A stretch of 64,000 nucleotides of DNA from Sinorhizobium terangae (GTDB lineage: Bacteria > Pseudomonadota > Alphaproteobacteria > Rhizobiales > Rhizobiaceae). A program made the position numbers and the translations under genes. Each line of letters begins with the position of its first letter. Positions within the stretch are counted from its first letter, which is position 1. The notes beneath the pieces are model-generated. The model was not told where the DNA came from and searched no databases. It was given only the letters and a program-made list of their open reading frames with translations. The DNA lies in NCBI RefSeq assembly GCF_009601505.1, contig NZ_WITC01000058.1, positions 1 through 64,000 on the forward strand, given 5' to 3'. Positions 17,673 to 26,168 of this stretch are shown one piece after another.

Positions 17673-18572
17673 ATGGAAAGGCTGAACGGTATTTCCGTAT
17701 TCGTGGAGGTCGCCGATGCCGGCGGTTTCTCGGCCGCCGCTGAGCGGCTGAATCTTACCCGCTCGGCCGTCGGCAAGACGGTCGCACGGCTCGAGCAGCG
17801 GCTCGGCGTGCGCCTCTTTCATCGCACCACCCGGACGCAAAGCCTGACGGACGAGGGCCAGCTCTTCTACCGGAGCTGCCTGAAGGCGCTTGACGAAGTC
17901 CGGAACGCCGAGGCTTTGCTTGAATCCGGCAAGCAGGAAATTCGCGGCCGGCTGCGCATTTCGATGCCTGTCCTCTTCGGCCGCCTATGCGTGGCGCCGC
18001 TGCTGCACGATCTGCTTCGCGCGCATCCGCGTCTGGAGTTCGATCTTTCCTTCAACGACCGCGTTGTCGATCTCCTCGACGAGGGTTTCGATCTCGCCAT
18101 CCGCAACGGTTCCGCGGGCACCGACCCGGGCCTGATGGCACGTGCGATCGCCGATCAGCGCATGACAGTCTGCGCGGCGCCCGCCTATCTCGAAGCCCAC
18201 GGTATACCGACTAGCCTTGATGACCTCACCATGCACGATGCCGTCGTCTACGCGCGGAGCGGACACCAGCGCCCGTGGTCCTTTCCGGTCAAGGGGAATG
18301 CGACCGAAGACGTGACGCCGAAGACCCGTTTGCGGCTGGATGATCTTGCCGCCATCGCCGATGCCGCGGCCGATGGCCTCGGCCTTGCCTGGCTGCCGTG
18401 CTGGTTGGTGCGCGAACGCGTGCAGCGCGGCGAACTGGTGCGCGTGCTTACGGACCGGCCCGGCCAAACCTTCAAGGCTTACGCGGTCTGGCCGCAAACA
18501 CAGCTTATGCTGCCAAAGCTCCGGGTGGTGATCGACAAACTCGCCGAGCGGCTACCCCGCATCATGGAGTAG
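17673..18572 (+). CDS. LysR-family transcriptional regulator
   Basis: 299 residues with an N-terminal winged helix-turn-helix (about 1-60, FVEVADAGGFSAAAERLNLT then RSAVGKTVARLEQRLGVRLF) and a C-terminal periplasmic-binding-protein-like effector domain (about 90-295). The AaeR/DmlR-like subgroup is suggested by the motif FHRTTRTQSLTDEG. Divergently transcribed from the MDR oxidoreductase; a T-N11-A palindrome lies between them. The inducer is unknown. Confidence 0.9.
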   Translation: MERLNGISVFVEVADAGGFSAAAERLNLTRSAVGKTVARLEQRLGVRLFHRTTRTQSLTDEGQLFYRSCLKALDEVRNAEALLESGKQEIRGRLRISMPVLFGRLCVAPLLHDLLRAHPRLEFDLSFNDRVVDLLDEGFDLAIRNGSAGTDPGLMARAIADQRMTVCAAPAYLEAHGIPTSLDDLTMHDAVVYARSGHQRPWSFPVKGNATEDVTPKTRLRLDDLAAIADAAADGLGLAWLPCWLVRERVQRGELVRVLTDRPGQTFKAYAVWPQTQLMLPKLRVVIDKLAERLPRIME

Positions 18573-18730
18573 CATTGGGAACGGTCGAGCAAGGCCGCCA
18601 CCCTCTGAATTGAAGTCACGAAAACGAAACAGTTTGTGTCGAAAACGTAAGTTGTCGGTATCCGCGATCTAGTTAATAAGAGCGGCATCAGCAATGGCCG
18701 GCCAGAGCCGGCAAATACCGGGCAGAGTGC

Positions 18731-20404
18731 TTGACGACCTTTTCCACCAGCGCACGCAAGAAGACACATCTGGTCTCGGGGACAGTGCTCGGCACATTCA
18801 TCCTCTGCCATTTCTTCAATCATTCGCTCGGCTTGATCTCCATCGACGCCATGGAAGCCGGCAGGCGGACGTTCAATCTCCTTTGGCACAGCGTACCCGG
18901 GACAATCCTGCTCTACGGCGCATTGCTCCTGCATTTCATGATGGCCCTCGACAGCCTCTATCGGCGGCAGACGCTCAGAATGCCCGCACGCGAGGCGCTC
19001 AAGATCGTCTTCGGCCTCAGCTTGCCTTTCGTGTTGATGGCGCATGTGGTCGCCGCCCGGGTTGAACCGATCTTCTCCGGGATCGAAGCCACCTATCCCG
19101 AAATCCTTCGAACGCTTTGGTCGAGTTCCATCAACACCACCCGGCAAACGGCGGCGCTTCTCCTCGCCTGGAGCCACGGATGTCTCGGCGCCTGGTTCTG
19201 GATGCGCGGCCGCCCCTGGTTCCCGCGTTATGAGATCCTGCTCTATACGATTGCGCTGCTCGTCCCGATCTTCGCGTTGCTCGGCTTCGTCAACGGGGCG
19301 CGATCGCTTGAGCGCGTCTATGCAGAACATGGTGGCTATGGCGACACCGCTTACGTCGGGCACAACCCGCGGGTCGATATGGCTCTTATGGAAGACATCC
19401 GCCTGGCGCTCTACGCCGGTTTCGGTGGCCTGATCGCAGGCACCTTCGCCCTTCGCGCGCTGCCGAAGCGCGGCCGAATTCGCGTCCGCTATCCCGACGG
19501 CCGTGTCGCGGCGGTCAGCCTTGGTTTCAGCGTGCTGGAGGCAAGCCGCGCCGCTGGTATTCCCCACGTTTCCGTCTGCGGCGGACGTGGCCGCTGCTCG
19601 ACGTGCCGGGTCCGCGTCATTCAGGGCCTGGACGGCCAACCGGAACCGGAAGCCGCGGAACGGGCGACACTGACCCGGATCGGCGCGCCGGACAATGTGC
19701 GGCTCGCTTGCCAGTTCCGGCCGGTTCACAGCGTGACCGTCGTCCCCATTCTCGATACCGACAGCCTGGGGATAAAGAAGCAACTCGCCCAGCAGAACGG
19801 CGAGGGCCGCGAGCGCCGGATCGCCGTGCTCTTCTGCGATCTGCGTGACTTCACCCGCATCGCCGAGCACAAGCTGCCTTTCGATACGGTGTTCCTGCTC
19901 AACCGCTACTTCGAAATGGTCGGCGAAGCCGTGGAAAGCTCGGGCGGCGTGATCGACAAGTTCATCGGCGACGGTGCGCTTGCGATCTTCGGGCTGAAGA
20001 CCCCGTTCCACGAAGCATGCCTTCAGTCACTCGCTGCCGCAGTCCGTTTGTCCAACGGAATTCAGGCTCTTAATCAGACATTCGACGGTGAACTTGAACA
20101 ACCGCTGCGATTGGCGATCGGCCTGCACGCAGGCCCGGCAATCATCGGCGAGATGGGCTATGGACGGGCGACCTCGCTGACGGCGGTCGGCGATACGATC
20201 AACACCGCCAGCCGGCTCGAAGGGCTCGCGAAGGAGCATGATGCCGAACTTGCGGTTTCGGTCGAACTCGTCCGTCGCGCCGGCCTCGACCTCGAAGGCA
20301 ACATGCGCCTCGATATCGGCCTGCGCGGCAGGCAGGCGACGCTCGAGACCTGGATCCTCGGCAGCGCCACGCAGCTTTCCGATGTGCTGCCGGCGGCGAG
20401 TTAA
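18731..20404 (+). CDS. cyaC: Membrane adenylate cyclase CyaC: diheme b anchor, 2Fe-2S domain and class III cyclase
   Basis: 557 residues in three parts. Residues 1-250 hold about six hydrophobic helices with conserved histidines (CHFFNHSLGL, LLWHSVPG, LLHFMM, LMAHVVAAR, AWSHGCLG) like the succinate dehydrogenase heme-b anchor. About 255-345 is a plant-type ferredoxin (CGGRGRCSTCRVRV plus a later Cys in LACQ). About 360-545 is a class III cyclase (IAVLFCDLRDFT with metal Asp, KFIGDGALAIFG with the second Asp, TAVGDTINTASRLEGLAKE). The S. meliloti CyaC is a redox/quinone-responsive cyclase with this build. The only start in frame after a stop at 18677 is TTG at 18731, with a poor ribosome site, so the exact N-terminus is uncertain. 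Convergent with the RutR-like gene. Confidence 0.9.
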   Translation: MTTFSTSARKKTHLVSGTVLGTFILCHFFNHSLGLISIDAMEAGRRTFNLLWHSVPGTILLYGALLLHFMMALDSLYRRQTLRMPAREALKIVFGLSLPFVLMAHVVAARVEPIFSGIEATYPEILRTLWSSSINTTRQTAALLLAWSHGCLGAWFWMRGRPWFPRYEILLYTIALLVPIFALLGFVNGARSLERVYAEHGGYGDTAYVGHNPRVDMALMEDIRLALYAGFGGLIAGTFALRALPKRGRIRVRYPDGRVAAVSLGFSVLEASRAAGIPHVSVCGGRGRCSTCRVRVIQGLDGQPEPEAAERATLTRIGAPDNVRLACQFRPVHSVTVVPILDTDSLGIKKQLAQQNGEGRERRIAVLFCDLRDFTRIAEHKLPFDTVFLLNRYFEMVGEAVESSGGVIDKFIGDGALAIFGLKTPFHEACLQSLAAAVRLSNGIQALNQTFDGELEQPLRLAIGLHAGPAIIGEMGYGRATSLTAVGDTINTASRLEGLAKEHDAELAVSVELVRRAGLDLEGNMRLDIGLRGRQATLETWILGSATQLSDVLPAAS

Positions 20405-20429
20405 GCGCCCTCAGGGCGATCGAGCGGAC

Positions 20430-21101
20430 CTATATCTCCTCAGCGTAATCCGACGACGGTTGCTCGCGGACCTGCAGGCCGTCGACGAACAGGCGCTCGA
20501 GGAAGCGTGCGGCATCCTCGAAACGCCCGTCCCCGGCGTTGTCCTGGCCGAGCACGGCACGGACCTGCACGTCGAAGTCGGCGTAGTGCTGAGTCGTCGA
20601 CCAGATCGCGAAGATAAGGTGATAGGGATCGCACTTGGCGATCTTGCCGGCCTTTGCCCATGCGCGGATCACTTCGGCCTTCTCGTCGACGAGTTCTTTC
20701 AGCGGGCCTTTCAGTTCGTCCTCGATGTGCGGGGCGCCCTGCAGAACCTCATTCGCGAAGAGCCGGCTTTCGCGCGGGAAATCGCGCGCCATTTCCAGTT
20801 TCCGCCGGATGTAGCTGCGGATCTCGGCGACCGGGTTGCCCTCGGCATTGAACTCGCGGAGCGGATCGAGCCAGGTGTCGAGCACGCGGTCGATCAGCGC
20901 TCGATGCATCGCCTCCTTGGTGCGGAAATAATAGAGCAGATTCGGCTTCGACATGCCCGCCACTTCGGCGATCTGATCGATGGTTGAGCCGCGAAAGCCA
21001 TTAGCCGAAAAGACCTCCAGCGCCGCCTCGAGGATCTGCTCCTCCTTCTCCTCCTGGATGCGTGTACGCCTCTGGGTCTTGGCCGCTCTTGGAAGTACCA
21101 T
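20430..21101 (-). CDS. rutR: TetR-family regulator, RutR-like
   Basis: 223 residues from ATG 21101 (ATG 21104 is equally possible; AGGGGG lies just upstream). The N-terminal helix-turn-helix is ILEAALEVFSANGFRGSTID then QIAEVAGMSKPNLLYYFRTK; the C-terminal domain carries the RutR-type signature with DPYHLIFAIWSTTQHYADFD, which in E. coli RutR binds uracil. It is encoded divergently from the amidohydrolase/dihydropyrimidinase genes and a near-consensus RutR operator lies between them, so it likely represses or activates pyrimidine degradation according to uracil level. Confidence 0.8.
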   Translation of the reverse strand: MVLPRAAKTQRRTRIQEEKEEQILEAALEVFSANGFRGSTIDQIAEVAGMSKPNLLYYFRTKEAMHRALIDRVLDTWLDPLREFNAEGNPVAEIRSYIRRKLEMARDFPRESRLFANEVLQGAPHIEDELKGPLKELVDEKAEVIRAWAKAGKIAKCDPYHLIFAIWSTTQHYADFDVQVRAVLGQDNAGDGRFEDAARFLERLFVDGLQVREQPSSDYAEEI

Positions 21102-21406
21102 CATGCCCCCTGCCCGTTGCTTGCGCACAACGACACTCGCGCGCAGACGCACAAAATCGTTGCAGCACCTCGAATTGCCCAAAATTCGGACGCGCCATTT
21201 TTTTGGGCAACAACTCCGATTTTTTGTTTTTCCGGCTTGAGTGCCGCCACGGAAGTTGTAATGTTTACCAACCGGTCAAATTATCAGCCAGTTTGCCGAC
21301 AAAGGCAACGGCTGATCGAAAGGCACCAAAAACAAAGCTTGGATTTGATCGTCGGGAACATGAGGGCTGCGCCGCAAGGGGCAAACCGAAAAATGAGGAG
21401 AACGCC
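21102..21406. promoter_or_regulatory. 305-nt divergent control region, rutR / amidohydrolase
   Basis: AT-rich spacer between divergent genes. The recognisable element is the RutR box at 21264-21279. Reading frames from the amidohydrolase run open into it but lack plausible ribosome sites, so they are not taken as coding. I see no riboswitch-like fold. Confidence 0.5.
21264..21279. promoter_or_regulatory. RutR operator
   Basis: TTTACCA-AC-CGGTCAA matches the E. coli RutR consensus TTGACCA-NN-TGGTCAA at 12 of 14 fixed positions and sits between the RutR-like regulator and the degradation genes it is expected to control, 127 nt upstream of the amidohydrolase start. Confidence 0.65.
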
Positions 21407-22657
21407 ATGGCAGCACCTGGCGAGAACATGCGCGTCAACGCTGACCGCCTGTGGGATTCGTTGATGGATATGGCAAAGATCGGCCCCGGCGTCGCCGGCG
21501 GCAACAATCGCCAGACATTGACGGACGAAGACGGCGAGGCTCGTCGGCTTTTCCAATCCTGGTGCGAGGCGGCCGGGCTTACCATGGGTGTCGACAAGAT
21601 GGGCACCATGTTCATGACGCGCCCCGGCACCGATCCGGACGCCCTGCCCGTGCACATTGGCTCTCATCTCGACACTCAACCGACCGGCGGCAAGTTCGAC
21701 GGCGTACTCGGTGTCCTGAGCGGCCTTGAGGTCGTGCGCACGATGAACGATCTCGGCATCCGCACCAAGCATCCGGTCGTGGTGACGAACTGGACCAATG
21801 AAGAGGGCGCGCGTTTTGCCCCTGCGATGATCGCTTCCGGCGTCTTTGCCGGTGCCCTGACGCTCGATTACGCCTATGCACGCAAGGATCCCGAGGGAAA
21901 AAGCTTCGGCGACGAACTGAAACGCATCGGCTGGCTCGGCGACGAGGAAGTGGGCGCGCGCAAGATGCACGCCTATTTCGAATACCACATCGAACAGGGA
22001 CCGATCCTGGAAGCCGAGAGTAAGCAGATCGGCGTCGTCACCCACTGTCAGGGCCTGTGGTGGCTGGAAGTTACGCTTACGGGCCGGGAGGCCCACACCG
22101 GCTCGACGCCGATGAACATGCGGCTCAATGCCGGCCTTGCCATGGCGCGGATCTTCGAAATGGTCCAGAACGTTGCCATGGAAAACCAGCCGGGCGCAGT
22201 CGGCGGCGTCGGCCAGGTGTTCTTCTCTCCCAATTCGCGCAATGTGCTCCCGGGCAAGGTCGTCTTCACCATCGACATTCGCTCGCCCGACCAGGCCAAG
22301 CTCGACGGCATGCGCGCGCGCATCGAGGCCGAAGCGCCGAAGATCGCCGAGGCATTGGGTGTCGGCTGCTCGATCGAGGCGGTCGGCCATTTCGATCCCG
22401 TGACCTTCGATCCCAAACTGGTCGCAACCGTGCGTGGCGCCGCGGAGAAGCTCGGCTACAGCCACATGAATCTCATCTCGGGGGCCGGCCACGATGCCTG
22501 CTGGGCCGCCAAGGTCGCCCCGACCACGATGATCATGTGCCCCTGCGTCGGCGGCCTCAGCCACAACGAGGCGGAAGACATCTCCAAGGAGTGGGCCGCC
22601 GCGGGGGCCGATGTCCTCTTCCACGCCGTGGTCGAAACGGCTGAAATCGTGAAGTGA
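21407..22657 (+). CDS. N-carbamoyl-beta-alanine amidohydrolase (Zn-dependent, M20 family)
   Basis: 416-residue metal-dependent amidase catalysing the last step of reductive pyrimidine degradation: N-carbamoyl-beta-alanine to beta-alanine, CO2 and ammonia. Zinc ligands are visible in IGSHLDTQPTGGKFDG (His, Asp), NWTNEEGARF (Glu-Glu) and the C-terminal HNEAED; the dimerisation/lid domain contains REAHTGSTPMN. The start at 21407 has GAGGAG 6 nt upstream and removes a spurious 115-codon upstream extension. Hydantoinase-type L-carbamoylases share the fold, so an alternative N-carbamoyl substrate cannot be excluded, but preTA and hydA nearby favour pyrimidines. Confidence 0.92.
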   Translation: MAAPGENMRVNADRLWDSLMDMAKIGPGVAGGNNRQTLTDEDGEARRLFQSWCEAAGLTMGVDKMGTMFMTRPGTDPDALPVHIGSHLDTQPTGGKFDGVLGVLSGLEVVRTMNDLGIRTKHPVVVTNWTNEEGARFAPAMIASGVFAGALTLDYAYARKDPEGKSFGDELKRIGWLGDEEVGARKMHAYFEYHIEQGPILEAESKQIGVVTHCQGLWWLEVTLTGREAHTGSTPMNMRLNAGLAMARIFEMVQNVAMENQPGAVGGVGQVFFSPNSRNVLPGKVVFTIDIRSPDQAKLDGMRARIEAEAPKIAEALGVGCSIEAVGHFDPVTFDPKLVATVRGAAEKLGYSHMNLISGAGHDACWAAKVAPTTMIMCPCVGGLSHNEAEDISKEWAAAGADVLFHAVVETAEIVK

Positions 22658-22663
22658 CATTGT

Positions 22664-22690
22664 GGGCGGGACGACGGTTCCGCCCTTTTT
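22664..22690 (+). terminator. Hairpin with T-run between amidohydrolase and hydA
   Basis: GGGCGG (22664-22669) pairs with CCGCCC (22680-22685), followed by TTTTT. Being 48 nt before hydA, it may attenuate rather than end transcription. Confidence 0.6.
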
Positions 22691-22738
22691 CTTGGCCCTT
22701 CCGGCGGCCGAAAACACAATCGCAAGGGAACACGAGCA

Positions 22739-24193
22739 ATGAGCACTGTGATCAAGGGTGGAACCATCGTCACGGCCGACCTCACCTACAAGGCCGACGT
22801 CAAGGTCGAGGGCGGCAAGATCGTCGAGATCGGACCGAACCTCTCCGGCAGCGAGACGCTGGATGCGACCGGCTGCTATGTCATGCCCGGCGGCATCGAC
22901 CCGCACACCCATCTCGAAATGCCCTTCATGGGCACCTATTCCTCGGATGATTTCGAAAGCGGCACCCGCGCGGCACTCGCCGGCGGCACGACCATGGTCG
23001 TCGATTTCGCGCTCCCCTCACCCGGCCAGTCGCTGCTTGAAGCGCTCACCATGTGGGACAACAAGTCGACACGCGCCAATTGCGACTATTCCTTCCACAT
23101 GGCGATCACCTGGTGGGGCGAGCAGGTCTTCAACGAGATGGAGACCATCGTCAAGGACAAGGGCATCACTACCTTCAAGCACTTCATGGCCTATAAGGGC
23201 GCGCTGATGGTAGATGACGACGAGATGTTCTCCTCGTTCCAGCGCTGCGCCGGGCTTGGCGCCCTGCCGCTCGTCCACGCCGAAAACGGCGACGTCGTCG
23301 CTCAGTTGCAGGCGAAGTTGCTCGCTGAAGGCAACAATGGCCCCGAGGCTCATGCCTATTCACGGCCGGCCGAGGTCGAAGGCGAGGCAACCAACCGCGC
23401 GATCATGATCGCCGACATGGCCGGCTGTCCGGTCTATATCGTCCACACCTCCTGCGAGCAGGCCCACGAGGCGATCCGGCGCGCTCGCGCGAAGGGCATG
23501 CGCGTGTTTGGAGAGCCTTTGATCCAGCACCTGACGCTCGACGAAAGCGAATATTTCAACAAGGACTGGGACCACGCCGCTCGCCGCGTGATGTCACCGC
23601 CCTTCCGCAACAAGCAGCATCAGGACAGCCTCTGGGCCGGGCTTGCCTCAGGCTCGCTGCAGGTGGTCGCGACCGACCACTGCGCCTTCACCACCGACCA
23701 GAAGCGCTTCGGCGTCGGCGATTTCACCAAGATCCCGAACGGCACCGGGGGTCTCGAGGACCGGATGCCGATGCTGTGGACCCACGGCGTCGCGACTGGC
23801 CGCATCACCATGAACGAATTCGTGGCGGTGACCTCGACCAATATCGCCAAGATCCTGAACATCTATCCGAAGAAGGGCGCGATCCTGGTCGGCGCTGATG
23901 CCGACCTCGTCGTCTGGGATCCGAAGCGCACGAAGACGATCTCGGCCAAGACCCAGCAATCGTCGATCGACTACAACGTCTTCGAGGGCAAGACCGTAAC
24001 GGGGCTGCCGCGCTTCACGCTCACCCGCGGCGTCGTTTCGATCGAGGAAGGCACGGTGAAGACGCAGGAAGGTCACGGGGAATTCGTCAAGCGCGATCCC
24101 TTCCCCGCCGTCAGCACGGCCCTTACCACATGGAAGGAAGTGACGGCGCCGCGGGCAGTGCAACGCACCGGCATTCCGGCAAGCGGGGTGTGA
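22739..24193 (+). CDS. hydA: Dihydropyrimidinase
   Basis: 484-residue cyclic amidohydrolase opening dihydrouracil to N-carbamoyl-beta-alanine. Metal ligands: GGIDPHTHLEMPF (His-x-His), a carboxylated Lys in FKHFMAYKGALMVDD, His in LVHAENGD and IVHTSCEQAHEA, and Asp in VVATDHCAFT. C-terminal GADADLVVWDP is usual for the family. Length matches known dihydropyrimidinases. Preceded by AAGGGAACACGAGCA before ATG. Pathway position is between PreTA and the amidohydrolase upstream. Confidence 0.94.
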   Translation: MSTVIKGGTIVTADLTYKADVKVEGGKIVEIGPNLSGSETLDATGCYVMPGGIDPHTHLEMPFMGTYSSDDFESGTRAALAGGTTMVVDFALPSPGQSLLEALTMWDNKSTRANCDYSFHMAITWWGEQVFNEMETIVKDKGITTFKHFMAYKGALMVDDDEMFSSFQRCAGLGALPLVHAENGDVVAQLQAKLLAEGNNGPEAHAYSRPAEVEGEATNRAIMIADMAGCPVYIVHTSCEQAHEAIRRARAKGMRVFGEPLIQHLTLDESEYFNKDWDHAARRVMSPPFRNKQHQDSLWAGLASGSLQVVATDHCAFTTDQKRFGVGDFTKIPNGTGGLEDRMPMLWTHGVATGRITMNEFVAVTSTNIAKILNIYPKKGAILVGADADLVVWDPKRTKTISAKTQQSSIDYNVFEGKTVTGLPRFTLTRGVVSIEEGTVKTQEGHGEFVKRDPFPAVSTALTTWKEVTAPRAVQRTGIPASGV

Positions 24194-24211
24194 TCGGGGA
24201 ATCGGGGCAGA

Positions 24212-24736
24212 GTGCTGGCAATGTATGCTCATGACCGGGAGAACTGGTTTCCGCGGCTACACGCGGCGGCTACCCTCGCCGGCACCTACACGGCTTTCGC
24301 CATGTTGGTGTTCGTCGACCCTAAGTCAATTTCCGGTGTCCCTTTCCCTGTTCTCATTCCGGTCGGTATTCTGTTGCCATTCTTTGTATCTCTGGTCGCA
24401 TTCCCTGTCTTCGCTCCGGCAAGTTTCGGTCTTTACCGGCTCATGCAGCGGTTTGGCCGACGGAACCTGGGCTACCATTGCCTTGCTGGCGTCGTGTGTG
24501 TCGCGCTGACATTCGCGTTTATTCTCCTGGCGGGATTCATTACATCCTCGTTCGAAAACGCCCCTGAACCAATGGAGGATGTAGGACTCTACGGTCAGCG
24601 AATGGGACGGGAGGATCAACTGTTCTTCGCAGCCTGCGCAATCAGCGGCGCGGCAGGGGGAGCAGCCTTTTATTTCGCGCGGCGGATCGGAAATTCAGGA
24701 ACCCCAGCCGAGAAAGCGGATGGAGGGCGAGCATAG
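24212..24736 (+). CDS. Small membrane protein of unknown function
   Basis: 174 residues starting GTG at 24212 (or ATG at 24221). Three to four hydrophobic segments are visible: AATLAGTYTAFAMLVFV, FPVLIPVGILLPFFVSLVAF, CLAGVVCVALTFAFILLAGF and AACAISGAAGGAAFYFA. I recognise no family. It follows hydA by 18 nt and ends 117 nt before a convergent cupin gene. It could be a passenger of the pyrimidine operon. Codon use is plainly coding but less biased than hydA. Confidence 0.7.
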   Translation: MLAMYAHDRENWFPRLHAAATLAGTYTAFAMLVFVDPKSISGVPFPVLIPVGILLPFFVSLVAFPVFAPASFGLYRLMQRFGRRNLGYHCLAGVVCVALTFAFILLAGFITSSFENAPEPMEDVGLYGQRMGREDQLFFAACAISGAAGGAAFYFARRIGNSGTPAEKADGGRA

Positions 24737-24853
24737 ATGGTTCAAGTGCAGTCGGCTTGGTCATTGCCTTCGCCCGCCCCCATCAACCTCACTGGCCTTA
24801 TCCCTTCGCGTGGCGAGATTGAGGATTTGCGGCAAGTTGCGGCAATCTCCGCC

Positions 24854-25264
24854 TCACGGCACCAGGGCATCGAGTTCGGGCAGCAGGACGACGCTTTCCT
24901 GCTCCTTCGGATCCGTCCGGGCGATCACCGCCGAGCACGGCTTATCGGAGAGATTGGCGGGCAGGTGCGGCACACCGGCGGGGATGTAGAACATCTCGCC
25001 CGCCTTGACGATCACATGCTCTTCGAGCCGGTCGCCGAACCACGTGTGCGCCTCGCCGGCAAGTACATAGATCGCGGTCTCGTGGCTTTCATGCAGATGC
25101 GCCTTGGCACGCGCGCCGGCCGGGATCGTCAGCAGATGCATGCAAATGCCCTTCGAGCCGACCGTTTCCGCGGCGATCCCCTCGAAATAGCTGAGCCCTT
25201 GCTTGCCGGCATATGTGTCACCCGGTCGAACCACGCGACAGCCAGAATTGGATGATCGAGACAT
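24854..25264 (-). CDS. Cupin-domain protein
   Basis: 136-residue single-domain cupin. Motif 1 is HLHESHETAIYVLAGEAHTWFG with metal-type His and Glu residues, and motif 2 MFYIPAGVPHLPAN with the last His. The start at 25264 has GGAGAG 6 nt upstream. It is divergent from the ABC ATPase gene at 25377 with a 112-nt spacer. Cupins of this size include small isomerases, dioxygenases and ligand-binding proteins; the position next to pyrimidine genes is the only clue to role. Confidence 0.87.
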   Translation of the reverse strand: MSRSSNSGCRVVRPGDTYAGKQGLSYFEGIAAETVGSKGICMHLLTIPAGARAKAHLHESHETAIYVLAGEAHTWFGDRLEEHVIVKAGEMFYIPAGVPHLPANLSDKPCSAVIARTDPKEQESVVLLPELDALVP

Positions 25265-25376
25265 GAACGCTCTCCAGAATTCGCTGAAAAAACCGCAACA
25301 GAGGACATCGGCGGCTTTGCATGTTGCAGGTTCGGATAGCAGTCTGCCACAGACAAGCCACAATGAGAATCCGCCC

Positions 25377-26168
25377 ATGACATCCAATTCTGCCTCCGTG
25401 GTCTCTGCTCGGGATCTCGGCCTCACGTTCCAGACCAGCGACGGGCCGGTCAATGCACTGACGGGCGTGAACCTCGATGTGGCCAAGGGCGATTTCGTCT
25501 CCTTCATCGGCCCGTCCGGATGCGGCAAGACGACATTCCTGCGAGTCATCGCCGACCTCGAAAAACCGACCTCAGGCGCCATTGCGGTCAACGGCATGAC
25601 GCCGGAAGAGGCCCGCCGGCACCGCGCCTACGGCTATGTTTTCCAGGCGGCAGCACTTTACCCCTGGCGCACCATCGAGAAGAACATCGCCCTGCCGCTC
25701 GAAATCATGGGCTATTCGAAAGACGAGCGGAAGGCCCGGATCGAGCGCACGCTCGAACTCGTCAACCTCTCGGGCTTCGGCAAGAAATATCCCTGGCAGC
25801 TTTCCGGCGGCATGCAGCAGCGCGCCTCGATCGCCCGCGCGCTCGCCTTCGACGCCGATCTGCTCTTGATGGACGAACCGTTCGGCGCCCTCGACGAGAT
25901 CGTTCGCGACCACCTGAACGAGCAGCTTCTGAAACTCTGGGCGCGCACCAACAAGACGATCTGTTTCGTCACCCACTCAATTCCGGAAGCCGTGTACCTC
26001 TCGACCAGGATCGTCGTCATGAGTCCGCGCCCGGGCCGCGTGACCGACATCATCGAATCCACTCTTCCGCGGGAGCGGCCACTCGGTATTCGCGAGACGC
26101 CCGAGTTTTTGGAAATCGCCCACCGCGTCCGTGAGGGTTTGAGAGCGGGGCACAGCTATGATGAGTAG
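25377..26168 (+). CDS. ABC transporter ATP-binding protein (SsuB/TauB/ThiZ type)
   Basis: 263 residues from ATG 25377; upstream in-frame ATGs at 25263 and 25203 would overlap the divergent cupin gene and lack support. Walker A GPSGCGKTTFLRVIAD, Q-loop FQAAALYPWRTIEKN, signature LSGGMQQRASIARALAF, Walker B LLLMDEPFGALDEI, switch CFVTHSIPEAVYLS. The NitT/TauT subfamily matches the NMT1-like binding protein encoded downstream. First gene of ATPase-GNAT-permease-permease-(binding protein). A pyrimidine or related base is the likely substrate by context. Confidence 0.9.
   Translation: MTSNSASVVSARDLGLTFQTSDGPVNALTGVNLDVAKGDFVSFIGPSGCGKTTFLRVIADLEKPTSGAIAVNGMTPEEARRHRAYGYVFQAAALYPWRTIEKNIALPLEIMGYSKDERKARIERTLELVNLSGFGKKYPWQLSGGMQQRASIARALAFDADLLLMDEPFGALDEIVRDHLNEQLLKLWARTNKTICFVTHSIPEAVYLSTRIVVMSPRPGRVTDIIESTLPRERPLGIRETPEFLEIAHRVREGLRAGHSYDE

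Noticed and set aside
18479..20011. 510-codon open frame on the minus strand opposite cyaC
   Set aside because: Antisense shadow; composition is Arg/Glu/Asp-rich without fold motifs, whereas the plus strand has clear cyclase and ferredoxin motifs.
21284..22912. 542-codon open frame on the minus strand opposite the amidohydrolase
   Set aside because: Antisense shadow of the M20 hydrolase gene.
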